IMG/VR virus record: IMGVR_UViG_3300020473_000031
Span: 1-60,606 of that record
Direction: 5' to 3' (one strand)
DNA length: 60,606 nt
Origin: a virus
Each line of letters begins with the position of its first letter. The stretch's first letter is position 1. The notes beneath the pieces were generated by a model, which was given only the letters and a program-made list of their open reading frames with translations, ran no database searches and was not told the origin of the DNA. Below, piece after piece: positions 1-11,000 of this stretch. A program made the position numbers and the translations under genes.

Positions 1-713
1 CGACCATTAAGTGTAACACCACCTAGCATTTGAATGCCATCATACTTACTTAAGTTACGACCCCACTGTTGTTGGAACAATGCTTCCACATAATCCTTCA
101 ACCAGTTATCATTATACATGGAAGTATAAGTTTCTGGGTCTTGACGCATATTACAATCAACCATAATATAATCACCTGGTGATATATCTTCCCAATCAAA
201 GTCCATATAAAGTCTGCCTTGATGCTCGTTCCATTTAATTCTACGATTTGCTTGAGAGTTGGTTACCCAATCTAAAGTCTCAAGATATTGAGAAGTCAAA
301 AAGTAATGTAAAATACGACCATGTGTCATATTGTACATATCATTCAAAAAGAGTTGATATTTAATATTGAATATATTACCACCAGACATTTTCGACATAC
401 CAATATTGGTATACACATGATTGATACCTAACATTCCTGGAGGTGTATCAATATAATTATCTGCACCATACCAATCAGTAGAACCTTCCTGTGAGAATCC
501 TTCTCCCTGATCCAACATAGCCTGTGTAACTTCAACTCTCATGAAAGTTTTATAACTTCCATTGTAATGATATTCCTGATAGTAATCAATTGCTTCTTCA
601 ATTAGATCATCTAGTTGCTCAGTAGCAACGTTAATGTCTATCGTAGGATATCCTAACCTACGCAGAGCATAATCTCTTATCTCAGTTTTAGTGGCTGGTC
701 TTGTAGCTGACAT
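1..713 (-). CDS. 13: Neck / head-completion protein gp13 (partial, 3' end outside window)
   Basis: Reading the minus strand from the ATG at 713-711 gives an open frame of about 237 residues that runs off the left edge, so the C-terminus is missing. The N-terminus (MSATRPATKTEIRDYALRRL, then GYPTIDINV and DDLIEEAIDYYQEYHY) has the pattern of cyanophage gp13, a T4-like neck protein that joins the filled head to the tail. It starts 5 bases after the stop of the large fibre gene. That order, fibre then gp13, matches T4 (wac then 13). The family call comes from sequence pattern plus position. The bases before the ATG contain only a weak ribosome site, so translation is probably coupled to the upstream gene. 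Confidence 0.75.
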   Translation of the reverse strand, partial: MSATRPATKTEIRDYALRRLGYPTIDINVATEQLDDLIEEAIDYYQEYHYNGSYKTFMRVEVTQAMLDQGEGFSQEGSTDWYGADNYIDTPPGMLGINHVYTNIGMSKMSGGNIFNIKYQLFLNDMYNMTHGRILHYFLTSQYLETLDWVTNSQANRRIKWNEHQGRLYMDFDWEDISPGDYIMVDCNMRQDPETYTSMYNDNWLKDYVEALFQQQWGRNLSKYDGIQMLGGVTLNG

Positions 714-718
714 TTATC

Positions 719-3700
719 TTAAGCGAATGATTGGATAGTCAAGTTAGTAACATCATTAGCACCAACGGTTTCTCCTTTCTTGAAGAACCCATCAACATTA
801 TCAACGGTGACTGAAGTAGCACCTAGAGCAGTGATAACTCCTGTTGAACCAGAAGTACCACCTGTAACAGTTGCACCAACTTCCATTGTTGTAATGTCAG
901 ATAGAGCAAAGGTGGCATTAGTAAAGGTAGTTGAAGTATTAAGTGAAGCTCCTGTACCATGTATAGCAGAAACTGGGATTGTTGCTCCATTACCATGTAT
1001 AGCAGAAACTGGGATAGTAGCATCGCCACCGCCACCTGTAATAGTTATAACTTCGGATGCTGCATAACCAGATCCATCAACATTAATAGCAACAGCAGTA
1101 ACATTTCCACTAGCATTAGCAGTTACATCAACTGTCAATCCTGTTCCTGATCCAGAGGATGTTGTAGCAACTCCAGTTGTAGTTCCTTCAGTATATCCAG
1201 TACCAGCAGCAGAGATAGTTCCAAGAGTCTTAACTCCAGATGCATTAGCATTTGTTAGTGTAATAGTTTCAGAAGCAGCATAGTTCAAACCATCATCAAC
1301 GATAGTTACACCAGTTACAGCACCTGAACCATCAACAGTAATAGAAACTGTTAATCCAGTACCAGATCCGCTTGCTGTTGTTGCAACAGTTCCTGCAGAA
1401 TATCCAGTACCAGCAGTAGCAATTGATCCAAGAGTCTTAACACCAGATGCATTTGCGTTAGCAATAGTTAATGTCTCACCATTTGCATATCCAGATCCAG
1501 CAGCATTAACTGAGACATTAGTAAGAACACCGTTTGTAGCAGTAATATCAACAGTAGCACCTGTTCCTGATCCAGAGGATGTTGTAGCAACTGCAGTTGC
1601 TGTTGTATATCCTGTACCACCTACCAAAGTACCAAGGTTAAGTGTAGAAACACCACCAAGGTTAGGGTTAGTAATAGTTAATGTATCACCAATTTCATAT
1701 CCAGAACCAGCAGCATTTAAAGCGATTGCAGTAACCACTCCACCTACTGTAGTAGTATCAACAGTTAACCCAGAACCAGTACCTCCACTAGTAGCAACTC
1801 CAGTTGCATTACTAAATCCACCAACACCATCAGTAGCAATTGATCCAAGTGTTACAACAGATCCAGGAGTAGGATCTCCAGATAGATTCAATACTAATGT
1901 AGTTGAAGTTGCAAGGTTATTAAGCATTGCACTCAATTGCTCAAATGCATTATCAAGTTTTGCTTGTACTCTTGCTTCTGTATAATATTGATTAGTTCCT
2001 TCAGAAAGATCAGTTGTAGATTTACTTGATAGATCTAAGTTTGCACCAGTTGCAGCTGCAACTCTTGCATTTGCTCTTGTGTCTGTGTAATAAAGATTTG
2101 TTGAACCTTCAGATAAATCATCAGTATCGGCAGCAGCAATACGTGCATCTGCTCTAGCATCTGTGTAATAAAGGTTACTACCCTCAGTGAGATCTCCTGT
2201 ATCAGCAGCAGCAATACGTGCGTCTGCCCTAGCATCAGTATAATAAAGGTTAGATGATCCTTCAGTTATATTGTCAGTATCAAACTCAGTAAAGTCTATT
2301 GCTAAGTCAGCAGTAGCAAGTTTAATACCTGTACCATATGTAAAATGAGTTCTAGTTCTAGTAGCAGTCGTGAATAGATTAGTAGATCCTTCAGTTACGT
2401 TATCTGTATTAATATCAGACTGAGTTACAGAAAGAGCACCTGAACCATCATGTGTAATACCTGTACCATATGTGAAGTGAGTTCTAGTCCTTGCAGCAGT
2501 TGTGAATAGGTTAGTAGAACCTTCTGTTACGTTATCAGTATTTACATCTGCCTGTGTAACTGTAAGAGTATACGTTCCAGCAGCATCATCATAAACCTTA
2601 GTGATACCTGTACCAGCAACTATAAGAGCATTAACTCTGTCATCTACACGTTCGTTAGTGAAGTATAAATTAGACCCTTCTGATAAATCACCTGTATCGT
2701 GGTTGGAGATATCTGAAACTTGACCAGTTACATTACCAGTTAAAGCACCAGTAATAGCAGTTATATTTGCAGCATCTGCAAAAATTCCTTGCCATCTAAC
2801 AGAAGATGTACCAAGATCGTATGTGCTATCTGCAGCAGGATTAAGATCCTTAGCAGTAGAAGTAGCACCTGTAAGATTACCAACTAAGTCTGAAGTAATC
2901 TCATTAGCAGCAAAGTCTCCAGATCCGTCACGTATGACTAAGTTGTTTGCAGCATTTGAACTTGCAGAAGCAACGTTAATTGTTGTGTTACCAGAAACAC
3001 CATCAGCATTAGTAAGTGTAATACCAGAGTTAGCTGTAACACCAAATGTTCTATGAGCATAAGTGTTTGCAGCAGTCCTGACCATGTATCCAGTACCAGT
3101 CTGTGCAGCAAGTGCAGTTATATCTGCATCATCGTAAGTAGTTGTAAGAGTAACAGCAGCACTACCATCAATGGATACGTTACCATTTACAACACCGTCA
3201 ATTGTTAATACTCTAGCAGTCTTCCATGCATCAGCAGTAGTTGCGTTACCTAAGAATCCAGCACCTGCACCAGTAGCACTAGCAGCAGTAATTTGATTAG
3301 CAGCAAAGTCTCCAGAAGCATCACGATTAACAACTGTAGATGCTGTATTAGCACTTGCAGTTGTCATATTATCAAGGTAATCAACGTTTAAGTTGTTAAC
3401 CTTAGTAGTAGATGCTATTGAGAATGGAGCAGTACCAGTACTTAAATTTGATATAACCTGACCATCAACTGTTATAGTACCATCTACATTTACATTATTA
3501 TCAACATCAAGTGCAGTACCAGCAGCAGTAAGATTTAAAGAACCAGCTCTAAGAGCACCGTCTGTACCAGCTAATACTTCAGAAGTATTTGTTGCATCTG
3601 TTATGAATGAGAATTGGTTTGCTGATCTGTCATATCCAAAGAACCCAATTTTAGCAGAGCCGTCGTAGTAACGGAACTCAACACCACGATCCTTAGCATC

Positions 3701-6700
3701 GTTAGACGCTGGTGCTGTGTCACCACCCAGAGTAATAATAGGGTCATCGAGAGTTGTGACCGTACTATTGACAGTAGTTGTTGATCCATTTACTATTAGG
3801 TTACCTCCAACCGTAAGATCATTATGGAATTCACCATCACCAGAAGTATTAGTTACAGTGAATGCTGAACGTGTATTAGTCGCATCATAAACTACAAAGT
3901 TTCCACCGATATATGTGTTCTTATCAATCGTTGCACCACCAGAAACTTGGAGAGCAACTGAACTATCTGCAAGTGATGTTGCATCCTGAGTATTACTAAT
4001 TACAAAATTACCTGAAACATCAGCATTAGCATTAAGATCTAATGCACTACTAAGTTCAGTATTACCATATACTCTCAACCCTTCACCAATCGCAAGATTC
4101 TTACCAATAGCAGCACCACCAGTTAATCTAATAGCACCATCAGCAGCGTATGATCCTGTTAATGTTTGTTGTGTGTTATTGGTAAATGTATTAACACCAG
4201 ATGTTCCGAATGTATCATTAATCTGTGTAGCATCACCAACGGTTAATGTACCAATGATATTTGTATTACCGTTATCGGTATCAACCTCAAACTTCGCAAC
4301 TGCAGAACCATTTTGTACAGAGAAGACTTCGTTGGCAGCATTAATTACAAGTGAATCAATAATATTTGTTTGACCTTGTACAGTTAACGTACCTTGTGTT
4401 TCTGTATTACCATTATCTGTATCAACAACAAACTTATCTACAGAACTATTGTTCTGTATTTTAAACATCTTATTGTCAGCATTGATAGTTACATTGTCTT
4501 GGAATGTAGCACCAGCATCAACATTTAATGTTGAATTTAATTCTGCAGCTGCATCAACAGTTAATGTACCTGATATATCTGTATTACCAGTTGCATTATC
4601 AACAAAGAATTTATCTGTTGTACCAGAACGAACAGCAAAGTCTGCATCAACATCAACAGTACCATTAAATTCTGAATTACCATTTTGTACTAGATCACCT
4701 TCAGATGTGATATCTCCTGAAGCACCTAGAACTTGAAACTTAATTGAATCTCCAGAGTTCTTCTTACCTACAAATAAACCTTCTCCAGATCCAGTACCAC
4801 CAACATGTAGTGAGGTGTTAATACCAGCACCACCATAGACTCTTAAGTTAGAAGTGTTATGATTTGAATAACTTGGAGTGTATGCACCAACAGAACCAGC
4901 ACGTAGTTTATATCTGACAGATAGGTAGTTCCTTAAACCATAGTTCTCAGTTGCATCTTCTTGCTGGTTAAAGTCACCGTTAAGATACAAGTCACCATTA
5001 AACAATACATTCTTATCAAAGTATGCACCACCATCTACTCTTAATGCACCATAGTCACTATTTTGAATTGTATGTGGAGCACCAGATAGAATATCAGGGT
5101 TATCTGTAGATTCAAAATGAACTAGGTCAGCAACATTTAATTTACCTTCAGTATTGGTGTCACCATTATCTGTATCAACAACAAACTTATCTACTCCAGC
5201 AGCAGTTTGAACTTTGAAGGTCTTATTATCTGCTTTAACAATAGTCTCATCAGATACTGTTAAAGTACCAGCAATAGCAGTATTACCAGATGCTGCTACA
5301 ACATTAAACTTGTTAGAATTAATATTAAGATTATTAGTTATATCAACAACACCATAGAATGATGCGTTACCTGTAGTGCTTTGTAGTTCGATACGATTAG
5401 TACCAGAACCATTGTTTAATTGTAAAACCTTAGAAGCACCTTGGATAACAATATTATCATCATGGAGAGTTGTACCATGAACAGTTAAGTTAGTATCAAT
5501 ATCTACTGAACCACCAATATTAACATCATCTCCAATACCAGCACCACCAGCAACTACCAAGTCTCCAGTAGTATTAGATGTTGAGTTAGTATTAGTTGTT
5601 AGTTTTAAATTTCCAGCAATGAGTCCAGCATCTGTTCCAGCGAATACCTCTGAGGTATTTGTGGCATCGTAGAGGAAGGTGAACGCTCCTGAATGTCCTC
5701 CAAGATCGTTGGCCGAATCGTCGTAACCAAAGAATCCAACCTTTGCCGAAGAGTCGTAATATCTGAATTCAACTCCTCTGTCTTTGCTGTCATCTGAAGC
5801 TGGAGCAGTATCACCACCAAGAGTGATAATAGGATCATCCAACGTAGTAACGGTTGAATTAACTGTTGTAGTCGTTCCATCAACTTGTAAATTACCTCGT
5901 ATAGTTACTAGACCTGTAACATCTCTATCATCATTAGGGTCTATTAATATATCACCAGTACCACCCATGTAGTCGCCTTGGAACCTTAAGTTCTCTACAT
6001 GAACTTTACCACCAGCATCTGATGCATCTATATCAACTACATCTTCTGCAGAAATAGTTACTGTACTTGTACCAGTACCAGAGTTAGTTGCAAGTATACT
6101 TAAAGATCTAGCAGAGGTTGAGTTCTGTGTAGTCTGGAATGTTAGATTACCATCTCCAGTCTTGTCTAGAGTTTGTGCAACCGCCCCATCAAGGGTAATG
6201 TCTGCATCACTAAAATAAAGTCTTGCGTTAATATCAACTTCTCCAGCACCACTATCACCAGTATTATTTGCCCCAAACAATAGATTACCACTTGTATCAT
6301 TAACCTTAACATAGTTGAGATAATTAAATCCACGGTATCCTGAAGTAGCAGTTAGTTCTTGGTCAAGGTCGAAGTCCTCTTTCGAGTTGCCGTCAGCAAA
6401 AGAAATTCTACTGTTTTGTAATTGATCATTATCAATAGCACCAGCAGCGAATGTAACATGACCTGCTGCAGATACATCAAAATCTTCTTGGTCAAATGAA
6501 GCAAGTCCTTTCTGAGGTGTTGCACTAGCACCAAGCCATCTCCATGATCCAGCATCAGTAGCATCAGTATGTGTAGGTGCTCCAGCTCCAGCAACTACAT
6601 CTGCAATAGCTTGATAAAGGTTTGATGCATTAGTAATTTGATCGTTTCTGGAATAGGTTGCTGCATTATCATATGCTGCTGCTGTAGTTCCTTGAGTTGC

Positions 6701-7531
6701 CGTTGCAATTGGTAATGTTGTTGATGCTGTTAGTCTACCATAATCATCAACTGTGTAGTTAGTAGCATTGACAGTTTCTGAACCTGCAATTGATGTTAGT
6801 GATGCTGCGTTATACTCAGCAGCAGTAACAGCAGTTGTGATAAGATCAATTGATGGATTATCATTAATACCAGCACCTTCACTAATTGCAATTCTTGTAG
6901 CAGTACCAGTAATAGTTCTGGTTTGCATAGCACCAGAACTTGTTCTAGCAATTAAACCAGTTGTAGTGAGAGCAGCAATTGCATTTAGATCATTATCATA
7001 TGGTTGAGCACCAGTTCCTTCTATACTTGTATCTAATCCATATGCAGCAAGAGTAGTTGGATTAGTTGCTGTTTTAATTCTTCCTTTAGCATCTACGGTA
7101 ACTTTAGTATACGTTCCTTCTGATTCAGCAGTACCATCATAATGTGGTAAAGTTGAAATTAGTTCTAAAGATGTAGATAAGTTTAAGTTTGTAGAACCAT
7201 CAAATACACCAGAAGCTTGAATATCATCAGAGAGTTGAATCTGACGTGTTGAAGCAAGTCGTGTAGCAGTAGAAGCATTACCAATTAGAGTTGATGTAAT
7301 AGTTGCTGCAGCAAAATTACCATCAGCATCCCTTTGAACCAATGTGTTTGCAGTATTTGATGTTGACTCAACTGGTCTCTCATACCTTAAAGAGTTCCAC
7401 GCTGAAACGCCATCTCCGATTTTAAATCGACCAGTGTCTAATTCTATCCCTAATTCACCTTGTGCCAATGTAGGGTTTGAGTTTGCCCATTCCTGAGCAC
7501 CACCTCTTCTTAACTGTATTCTATTTGCCAT
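719..7531 (-). CDS. Giant tail-fibre-like protein with MTD-like N-terminus (fibritin/wac position)
   Basis: A 2270-residue virion protein. The N-terminus (IQLRRGGAQEWANSNPTLAQ followed by GELGIELDTGRFKIGDG) is the short beta module seen at the N-terminus of phage fibres and of the major tropism determinant (MTD_N-like). The rest is repetitive and beta-rich: two copies of a roughly 95-residue block with 'TLDDPIITLGGDTAPAS' and 'DRGVEFRYYD' (about residues 547-645 and 1244-1334); many 'VDTDNGxTxxxGTLTV' units; a 'SEGSNLYYTDARADARI' ladder (about 1611-1858); and a C-terminal run of GxGY repeats (about 1888-2178). It lies between the DUF4815 protein and gp13, where T4 has fibritin, but no fibritin similarity is visible. 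Its likely role is a fibre or whisker in host contact. The fibre assignment is strong; the exact role is inferred. Confidence 0.8.
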   Translation of the reverse strand: MANRIQLRRGGAQEWANSNPTLAQGELGIELDTGRFKIGDGVSAWNSLRYERPVESTSNTANTLVQRDADGNFAAATITSTLIGNASTATRLASTRQIQLSDDIQASGVFDGSTNLNLSTSLELISTLPHYDGTAESEGTYTKVTVDAKGRIKTATNPTTLAAYGLDTSIEGTGAQPYDNDLNAIAALTTTGLIARTSSGAMQTRTITGTATRIAISEGAGINDNPSIDLITTAVTAAEYNAASLTSIAGSETVNATNYTVDDYGRLTASTTLPIATATQGTTAAAYDNAATYSRNDQITNASNLYQAIADVVAGAGAPTHTDATDAGSWRWLGASATPQKGLASFDQEDFDVSAAGHVTFAAGAIDNDQLQNSRISFADGNSKEDFDLDQELTATSGYRGFNYLNYVKVNDTSGNLLFGANNTGDSGAGEVDINARLYFSDADITLDGAVAQTLDKTGDGNLTFQTTQNSTSARSLSILATNSGTGTSTVTISAEDVVDIDASDAGGKVHVENLRFQGDYMGGTGDILIDPNDDRDVTGLVTIRGNLQVDGTTTTVNSTVTTLDDPIITLGGDTAPASDDSKDRGVEFRYYDSSAKVGFFGYDDSANDLGGHSGAFTFLYDATNTSEVFAGTDAGLIAGNLKLTTNTNSTSNTTGDLVVAGGAGIGDDVNIGGSVDIDTNLTVHGTTLHDDNIVIQGASKVLQLNNGSGTNRIELQSTTGNASFYGVVDITNNLNINSNKFNVVAASGNTAIAGTLTVSDETIVKADNKTFKVQTAAGVDKFVVDTDNGDTNTEGKLNVADLVHFESTDNPDILSGAPHTIQNSDYGALRVDGGAYFDKNVLFNGDLYLNGDFNQQEDATENYGLRNYLSVRYKLRAGSVGAYTPSYSNHNTSNLRVYGGAGINTSLHVGGTGSGEGLFVGKKNSGDSIKFQVLGASGDITSEGDLVQNGNSEFNGTVDVDADFAVRSGTTDKFFVDNATGNTDISGTLTVDAAAELNSTLNVDAGATFQDNVTINADNKMFKIQNNSSVDKFVVDTDNGNTETQGTLTVQGQTNIIDSLVINAANEVFSVQNGSAVAKFEVDTDNGNTNIIGTLTVGDATQINDTFGTSGVNTFTNNTQQTLTGSYAADGAIRLTGGAAIGKNLAIGEGLRVYGNTELSSALDLNANADVSGNFVISNTQDATSLADSSVALQVSGGATIDKNTYIGGNFVVYDATNTRSAFTVTNTSGDGEFHNDLTVGGNLIVNGSTTTVNSTVTTLDDPIITLGGDTAPASNDAKDRGVEFRYYDGSAKIGFFGYDRSANQFSFITDATNTSEVLAGTDGALRAGSLNLTAAGTALDVDNNVNVDGTITVDGQVISNLSTGTAPFSIASTTKVNNLNVDYLDNMTTASANTASTVVNRDASGDFAANQITAASATGAGAGFLGNATTADAWKTARVLTIDGVVNGNVSIDGSAAVTLTTTYDDADITALAAQTGTGYMVRTAANTYAHRTFGVTANSGITLTNADGVSGNTTINVASASSNAANNLVIRDGSGDFAANEITSDLVGNLTGATSTAKDLNPAADSTYDLGTSSVRWQGIFADAANITAITGALTGNVTGQVSDISNHDTGDLSEGSNLYFTNERVDDRVNALIVAGTGITKVYDDAAGTYTLTVTQADVNTDNVTEGSTNLFTTAARTRTHFTYGTGITHDGSGALSVTQSDINTDNVTEGSTNLFTTATRTRTHFTYGTGIKLATADLAIDFTEFDTDNITEGSSNLYYTDARADARIAAADTGDLTEGSNLYYTDARADARIAAADTDDLSEGSTNLYYTDTRANARVAAATGANLDLSSKSTTDLSEGTNQYYTEARVQAKLDNAFEQLSAMLNNLATSTTLVLNLSGDPTPGSVVTLGSIATDGVGGFSNATGVATSGGTGSGLTVDTTTVGGVVTAIALNAAGSGYEIGDTLTITNPNLGGVSTLNLGTLVGGTGYTTATAVATTSSGSGTGATVDITATNGVLTNVSVNAAGSGYANGETLTIANANASGVKTLGSIATAGTGYSAGTVATTASGSGTGLTVSITVDGSGAVTGVTIVDDGLNYAASETITLTNANASGVKTLGTISAAGTGYTEGTTTGVATTSSGSGTGLTVDVTANASGNVTAVAINVDGSGYAASEVITITGGGGDATIPVSAIHGNGATIPVSAIHGTGASLNTSTTFTNATFALSDITTMEVGATVTGGTSGSTGVITALGATSVTVDNVDGFFKKGETVGANDVTNLTIQSFA
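1000..1870 (-). repeat. GxGY beta-repeat array in the C-terminus of the 2270-residue fibre
   Basis: About five units of roughly 50 residues, each with a 'GSIATAGTGYS' or 'NAAGSGYANGETLTI' core and a 'GSGTGxTVDIT' linker. At DNA level a unit containing 'ccatgtatagcagaaactgg' also occurs twice within about 40 bases near 957-1012. The same unit type occurs in gp8 and in the 1500-, 800- and 8397-residue proteins. Confidence 0.75.
3530..3800 (-). repeat. Internal duplication, copy B (fibre residues about 1244-1334)
   Basis: Encodes a block closely matching copy A at 5598-5893: both have 'TTTVNSTVTTLDDPIITLGG', a 'DRGVEFRYYD' segment and 'TNTSEV(L/F)AGTD'. Copy B lacks a few residues that copy A has before 'FTFLYDATNT'. 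The protein is more conserved than the DNA, so the duplication is not recent. Confidence 0.85.
5598..5893 (-). repeat. Internal duplication, copy A (fibre residues about 547-645)
   Basis: Partner of the block at 3530-3800. It carries 'TLDDPIITLGGDTAPAS', 'DRGVEFRYYDSSAKVGFFGY' and a short Gly/His insertion (DLGGHSGA) that copy B lacks. Confidence 0.85.
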
Positions 7532-7566
7532 TTTATTGGAACAACTCTATAAAACATGCTTCCAAG

Positions 7567-7574
7567 TTATTTAT
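7567..7574 (-). promoter_or_regulatory. Putative T4-like late promoter (ATAAATAA)
   Basis: Reads ATAAATAA on the minus strand about 36 bases upstream of the 2270-residue fibre gene and just downstream of a hairpin terminator. The same octamer sits before three other transcription units in this window (16996, 22764, 50668). It resembles the TATAAATA late-promoter core of T4-like phages. Confidence 0.6.
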
Positions 7575-7579
7575 GTCAT

Positions 7580-7606
7580 TAAAAAGGGGGAACTTAATCC
7601 CCCTTT
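7580..7606 (-). terminator. Rho-independent terminator after the small coiled-coil genes
   Basis: On the minus strand an AAAGGGGG arm (7599-7606), an 8-base loop and a CCCCCTTT arm (7583-7590) are followed by more T residues. It lies 3 to 29 bases beyond the stop of the 78-residue gene and just before the late promoter of the fibre gene, so it separates two transcription units. Confidence 0.85.
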
Positions 7607-7608
7607 AA

Positions 7609-7845
7609 TTATTCTTGGTCGGTGATATCATCACCAGGTATATCTACATTATCCACTTCGGGTGTTGGTGGATTCTCTTGATAATATTCTAATGCTTCAA
7701 TAGCACCTTGTAGTTTTAAAGCAACTACTTCATTATCTTTAATCTTCTTTGCTGCTTCTTGGTTTTCATTCACCAAATTTTGCAAACGCTCTTTAAATTG
7801 AGCAAGCATCGTTTCTTGCGATACCTTTTCTACTGGGTCTGTCAT
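7609..7845 (-). CDS. Small coiled-coil protein, function unknown
   Basis: A 78-residue protein with a long heptad-like helix (about residues 8-55: EKVSQETMLAQFKERLQNLV and onward) and an acidic, proline-containing tail ending DITDQE. Its ATG overlaps the stop of the preceding gene by 4 bases (ATGA), so the two are translationally coupled. Its place between the DUF4815 structural gene and the fibre gene suggests a fibre-assembly helper or minor structural protein. This is inferred from context only; I do not recognise a named family. Confidence 0.75.
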   Translation of the reverse strand: MTDPVEKVSQETMLAQFKERLQNLVNENQEAAKKIKDNEVVALKLQGAIEALEYYQENPPTPEVDNVDIPGDDITDQE

Positions 7846-8081
7846 GATACGGTTTTGTTAGCTAACGTTTTCAAGAGTGACTTTATTTCACTTATTTCTG
7901 ATTTTAACTCAGAAACCTCATTTTGTAAAGCCTGTCTTTCTGATATTTCTCTTTGACGCTTATTATAAGTCGCCATGTATTTATCATATTCTGATTGATT
8001 GGCATTAATTATAGCATTGGTATTAGGATCTCTAAACCAACCCTCTTTACCATCAACAGGTACTAAATCTTTTATGTCCAT
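7842..8081 (-). CDS. Small coiled-coil protein in the baseplate/fibre operon
   Basis: A 79-residue protein when started at the ATG at 8081-8079 (MDIKDLVPVDGKEGWFRDPN). I prefer this start to an ATG 15 bases upstream because it gives a TAATG overlap with the stop of the 2450-residue gene. The N-terminal half carries a 'GWFRDPNTNAIINANQSEYD' segment that looks like an adaptor to a structural partner. The C-terminal half (about 40-75) is a strong coiled coil (LQNEVSELKSEISEIKSLLK). It may be a short trimeric or linker protein near the fibre base. The function is inferred. Confidence 0.75.
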   Translation of the reverse strand: MDIKDLVPVDGKEGWFRDPNTNAIINANQSEYDKYMATYNKRQREISERQALQNEVSELKSEISEIKSLLKTLANKTVS

Positions 8082-11000
8082 TATGTAGCAAGGCAAATAG
8101 CACGTAGGTCTGCAATTAAAGGTACTCTAGCTTGGTTTGAAGATCTCATTACAATCTTAAGTTGGAATGCATTGAAGTTCAATCCACTAGTTTCATAGTA
8201 GTAATCCTTCCAAAGAATTTCTTCTGATGGTGCATCATCATATTGTAATGGTGCTGGCATTAAAGTCCAACCAACTGAATCAACATCATCACCACTTCCT
8301 GTCATGAATACTCTATAGTATACTCTAACTTCAGCTTGTGGAGGACGTGACATCTGGAAATCAACTCTTATAGATCTCGATTCTCTTGCTAGTCTTGCAA
8401 GACGAGTTATATAAACAGCATCATTCTGATCACCAAATGGTAATACTGAAACATCCTGTGATGTATCTATATTATTTTGCTGACCGTATGCTTCAGGACC
8501 ACCAGGCCACTTATTGATTCTATTCATTGTAGTTATCAATGAACATCTATCAAGGTCAACAACAGGAGATAGTGATTCCTTCTCTGTTGATAATTGAATC
8601 CTCATTGTGAGAGACTTAGTACCACTCAACTTAGCAAGTTCATTAACCTCAGAACAAATCATTCTTGGGTTATCGAAGAAGTTCATATTATTAAGAGTGA
8701 TAGGAACATACGTTCCATCATTAACAAATGAAGCTTGATCAACACTAGTACTTCCATTACCAATAGAAGTTGCACTTGTTGTATTAACAGTTGTAGTAAT
8801 ATCAGTTTCTGGTAAATCCATTGTTGAAACATTTGGTGTCATAGTTTCAAATTGTGTATTCTGACTAGCCCAAATTAGATCACCACCACCACGTATACCA
8901 TTTGTTGCTACACCTGTTATGTGAAGCATATAAGTATCTAACCAAGGACAAGATATACTTGTATGGGTCTTATTAATATCAATAAGTGGAATACCATCTA
9001 AGTTATAACACTCTACAATATCACCTGAAGAGTGTGCAACTTCAGTAGTACTATTAGCACCTCTACCACCAGTAGCTACTGTAATAGATTTACCATCACT
9101 TGCAACTGCAGCGTACTGAATAATCTCATCACCGATCTTAAGATAACCAGGATTACTAGCACTAATTGCTGCACCATTAACAACAGTATGGAAATCAGAT
9201 CCATCCTCAACGTTAATAGTAGTGGTTCCAACTGACAATGCACTTGTTAATGCAGTATTAGCAATCTCTGATACAGCACCTTCAACAGTAACATTATTTG
9301 TTCTGTTGTGCATACAATGATTTCTATGATATATCAATACCTCTTTATCATCTGCTGCGAATGTAGGAACACTTGCTAGGTAAGCACCACGAGAATCTCC
9401 AGAGTACGTTACATTAGCTACACTACCAGTGAATCCACCAGACTCACTAATAGTCTCTGATGCAGTAAAGCTACCAGTCACGTTAGTAAGTATTAAAGTA
9501 GCACCAACATAACTCTTAACAAGTCCAGTAATACCTGAAGAACCTCCAGTTACAGTTTCACCAACTGTTAATGAACCTGTACCAGAACCAACTGTTATTG
9601 TTGCTTCTGCTTGATATGAAGTTAATATGTATGTGGAACCATCTAACCAGTTACCAGTTATATCTGTTACTGTAACAGTATCTGCAACAGATCCAGAAGT
9701 TGTAGATGAAACAACAGTTGCCTGTGCATTAGTTCCTGTTTGAGTTACCCTAGCACCATCAGTAAATGTATACTGAGTTGTTTGTGGATCTAATGATAAT
9801 ACTTGTTTAGGTTTAATAGTTTGAATTGGGTTATTAATTAATCTATGAACACCACCGTTACCCTTACCTTGTGGTGTGTTATTAAGAACTACAGTACCTT
9901 TCTCCTTTGTAAAGTTAGCACGATATATCGTGAACTTAAGGTCTTCATACTGATCAGCAGTCCATGTAGATGCGTTCTGTGACTTGAATAAGACACCAGC
10001 ATAAGGCTGTTCTGATATAGTTCTAGTTCCTGTTACATCAACATCACCCATTCTAGAAATCCAGATCTTATATTCATTAGAGTCTGAAAGAAGAACGAAA
10101 CAATATTCCGTAGATGACTTAATATATACAGGTGCTTTAAACTTGAAGTTAGTCTTAACAGATGCAGTTTCAGATATTTCAATATTATCTGGTGTAACTG
10201 TTATGTCAGAGAATGGTAGAATAGTCTTTGTTGGATAACCATTTTCCATTGTTCTAATTTGCATAGAAACTGGAATATTAGTATCCTTAGTATTAAAGAA
10301 TAGATCAACACTAGATATGAATACACCACCTTCTTCTTCAACAATGAATGATTGAGCAAGAGGGTCATACCAACCAATCTGTCTAGATTCTGTTCTAGTA
10401 GTTGTAACAACTCTATCTTCACTAACTGTATCTCTAACAATCTCAGCATTTCTAACTGCGAGAACATTTTCTTGAACAGTCTGTAAAGTACCAGATGCTG
10501 AGTATGTAGTATCTGCAGATGAATCAACTGCTCCTAATGCCTTACTATTCTCTTCAGAAGTTGTGAATCTAAAGGATCTAGTACCTGTAGCCCAACGAGG
10601 GTTAGCATCATTCTTAGGAGAAGGTATAAAGAAACATCCTTGAATATTACCAACGTTGTCTGTTAACAGACGACGATCTCTAACAACTGCTCTAGCACCA
10701 GATGTTTGACCAACTAGAACTTCACCTACCTGCATATTACCAAAGTAATCTGGAGATACAGTTTCTGATATAGCAGTTATATCATGATTTAAATATATTG
10801 TTTGTGAAGAATATGAAGTAGGAAGAACTTCTGTACCCTTACCATAAGGATTAGTTTTATATCCATCATCAGGTGCAGCAACCTTTACTTGCATTCTTGA
10901 AGTTTCTCCTATAACTGTTTCACCAACAACAAATGGAGTCTCATTAGTACGAGCATCAGTTGTAGAGTTTTTAATTATCTCAATTACTTTAGGTGTAATA

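Noticed and set aside
719-7531. Diversity-generating retroelement target, because of the MTD-like N-terminus
   Set aside because: No reverse transcriptase, accessory gene or template repeat was seen in the window, and the C-terminus is a GxGY repeat, not a C-type lectin fold.
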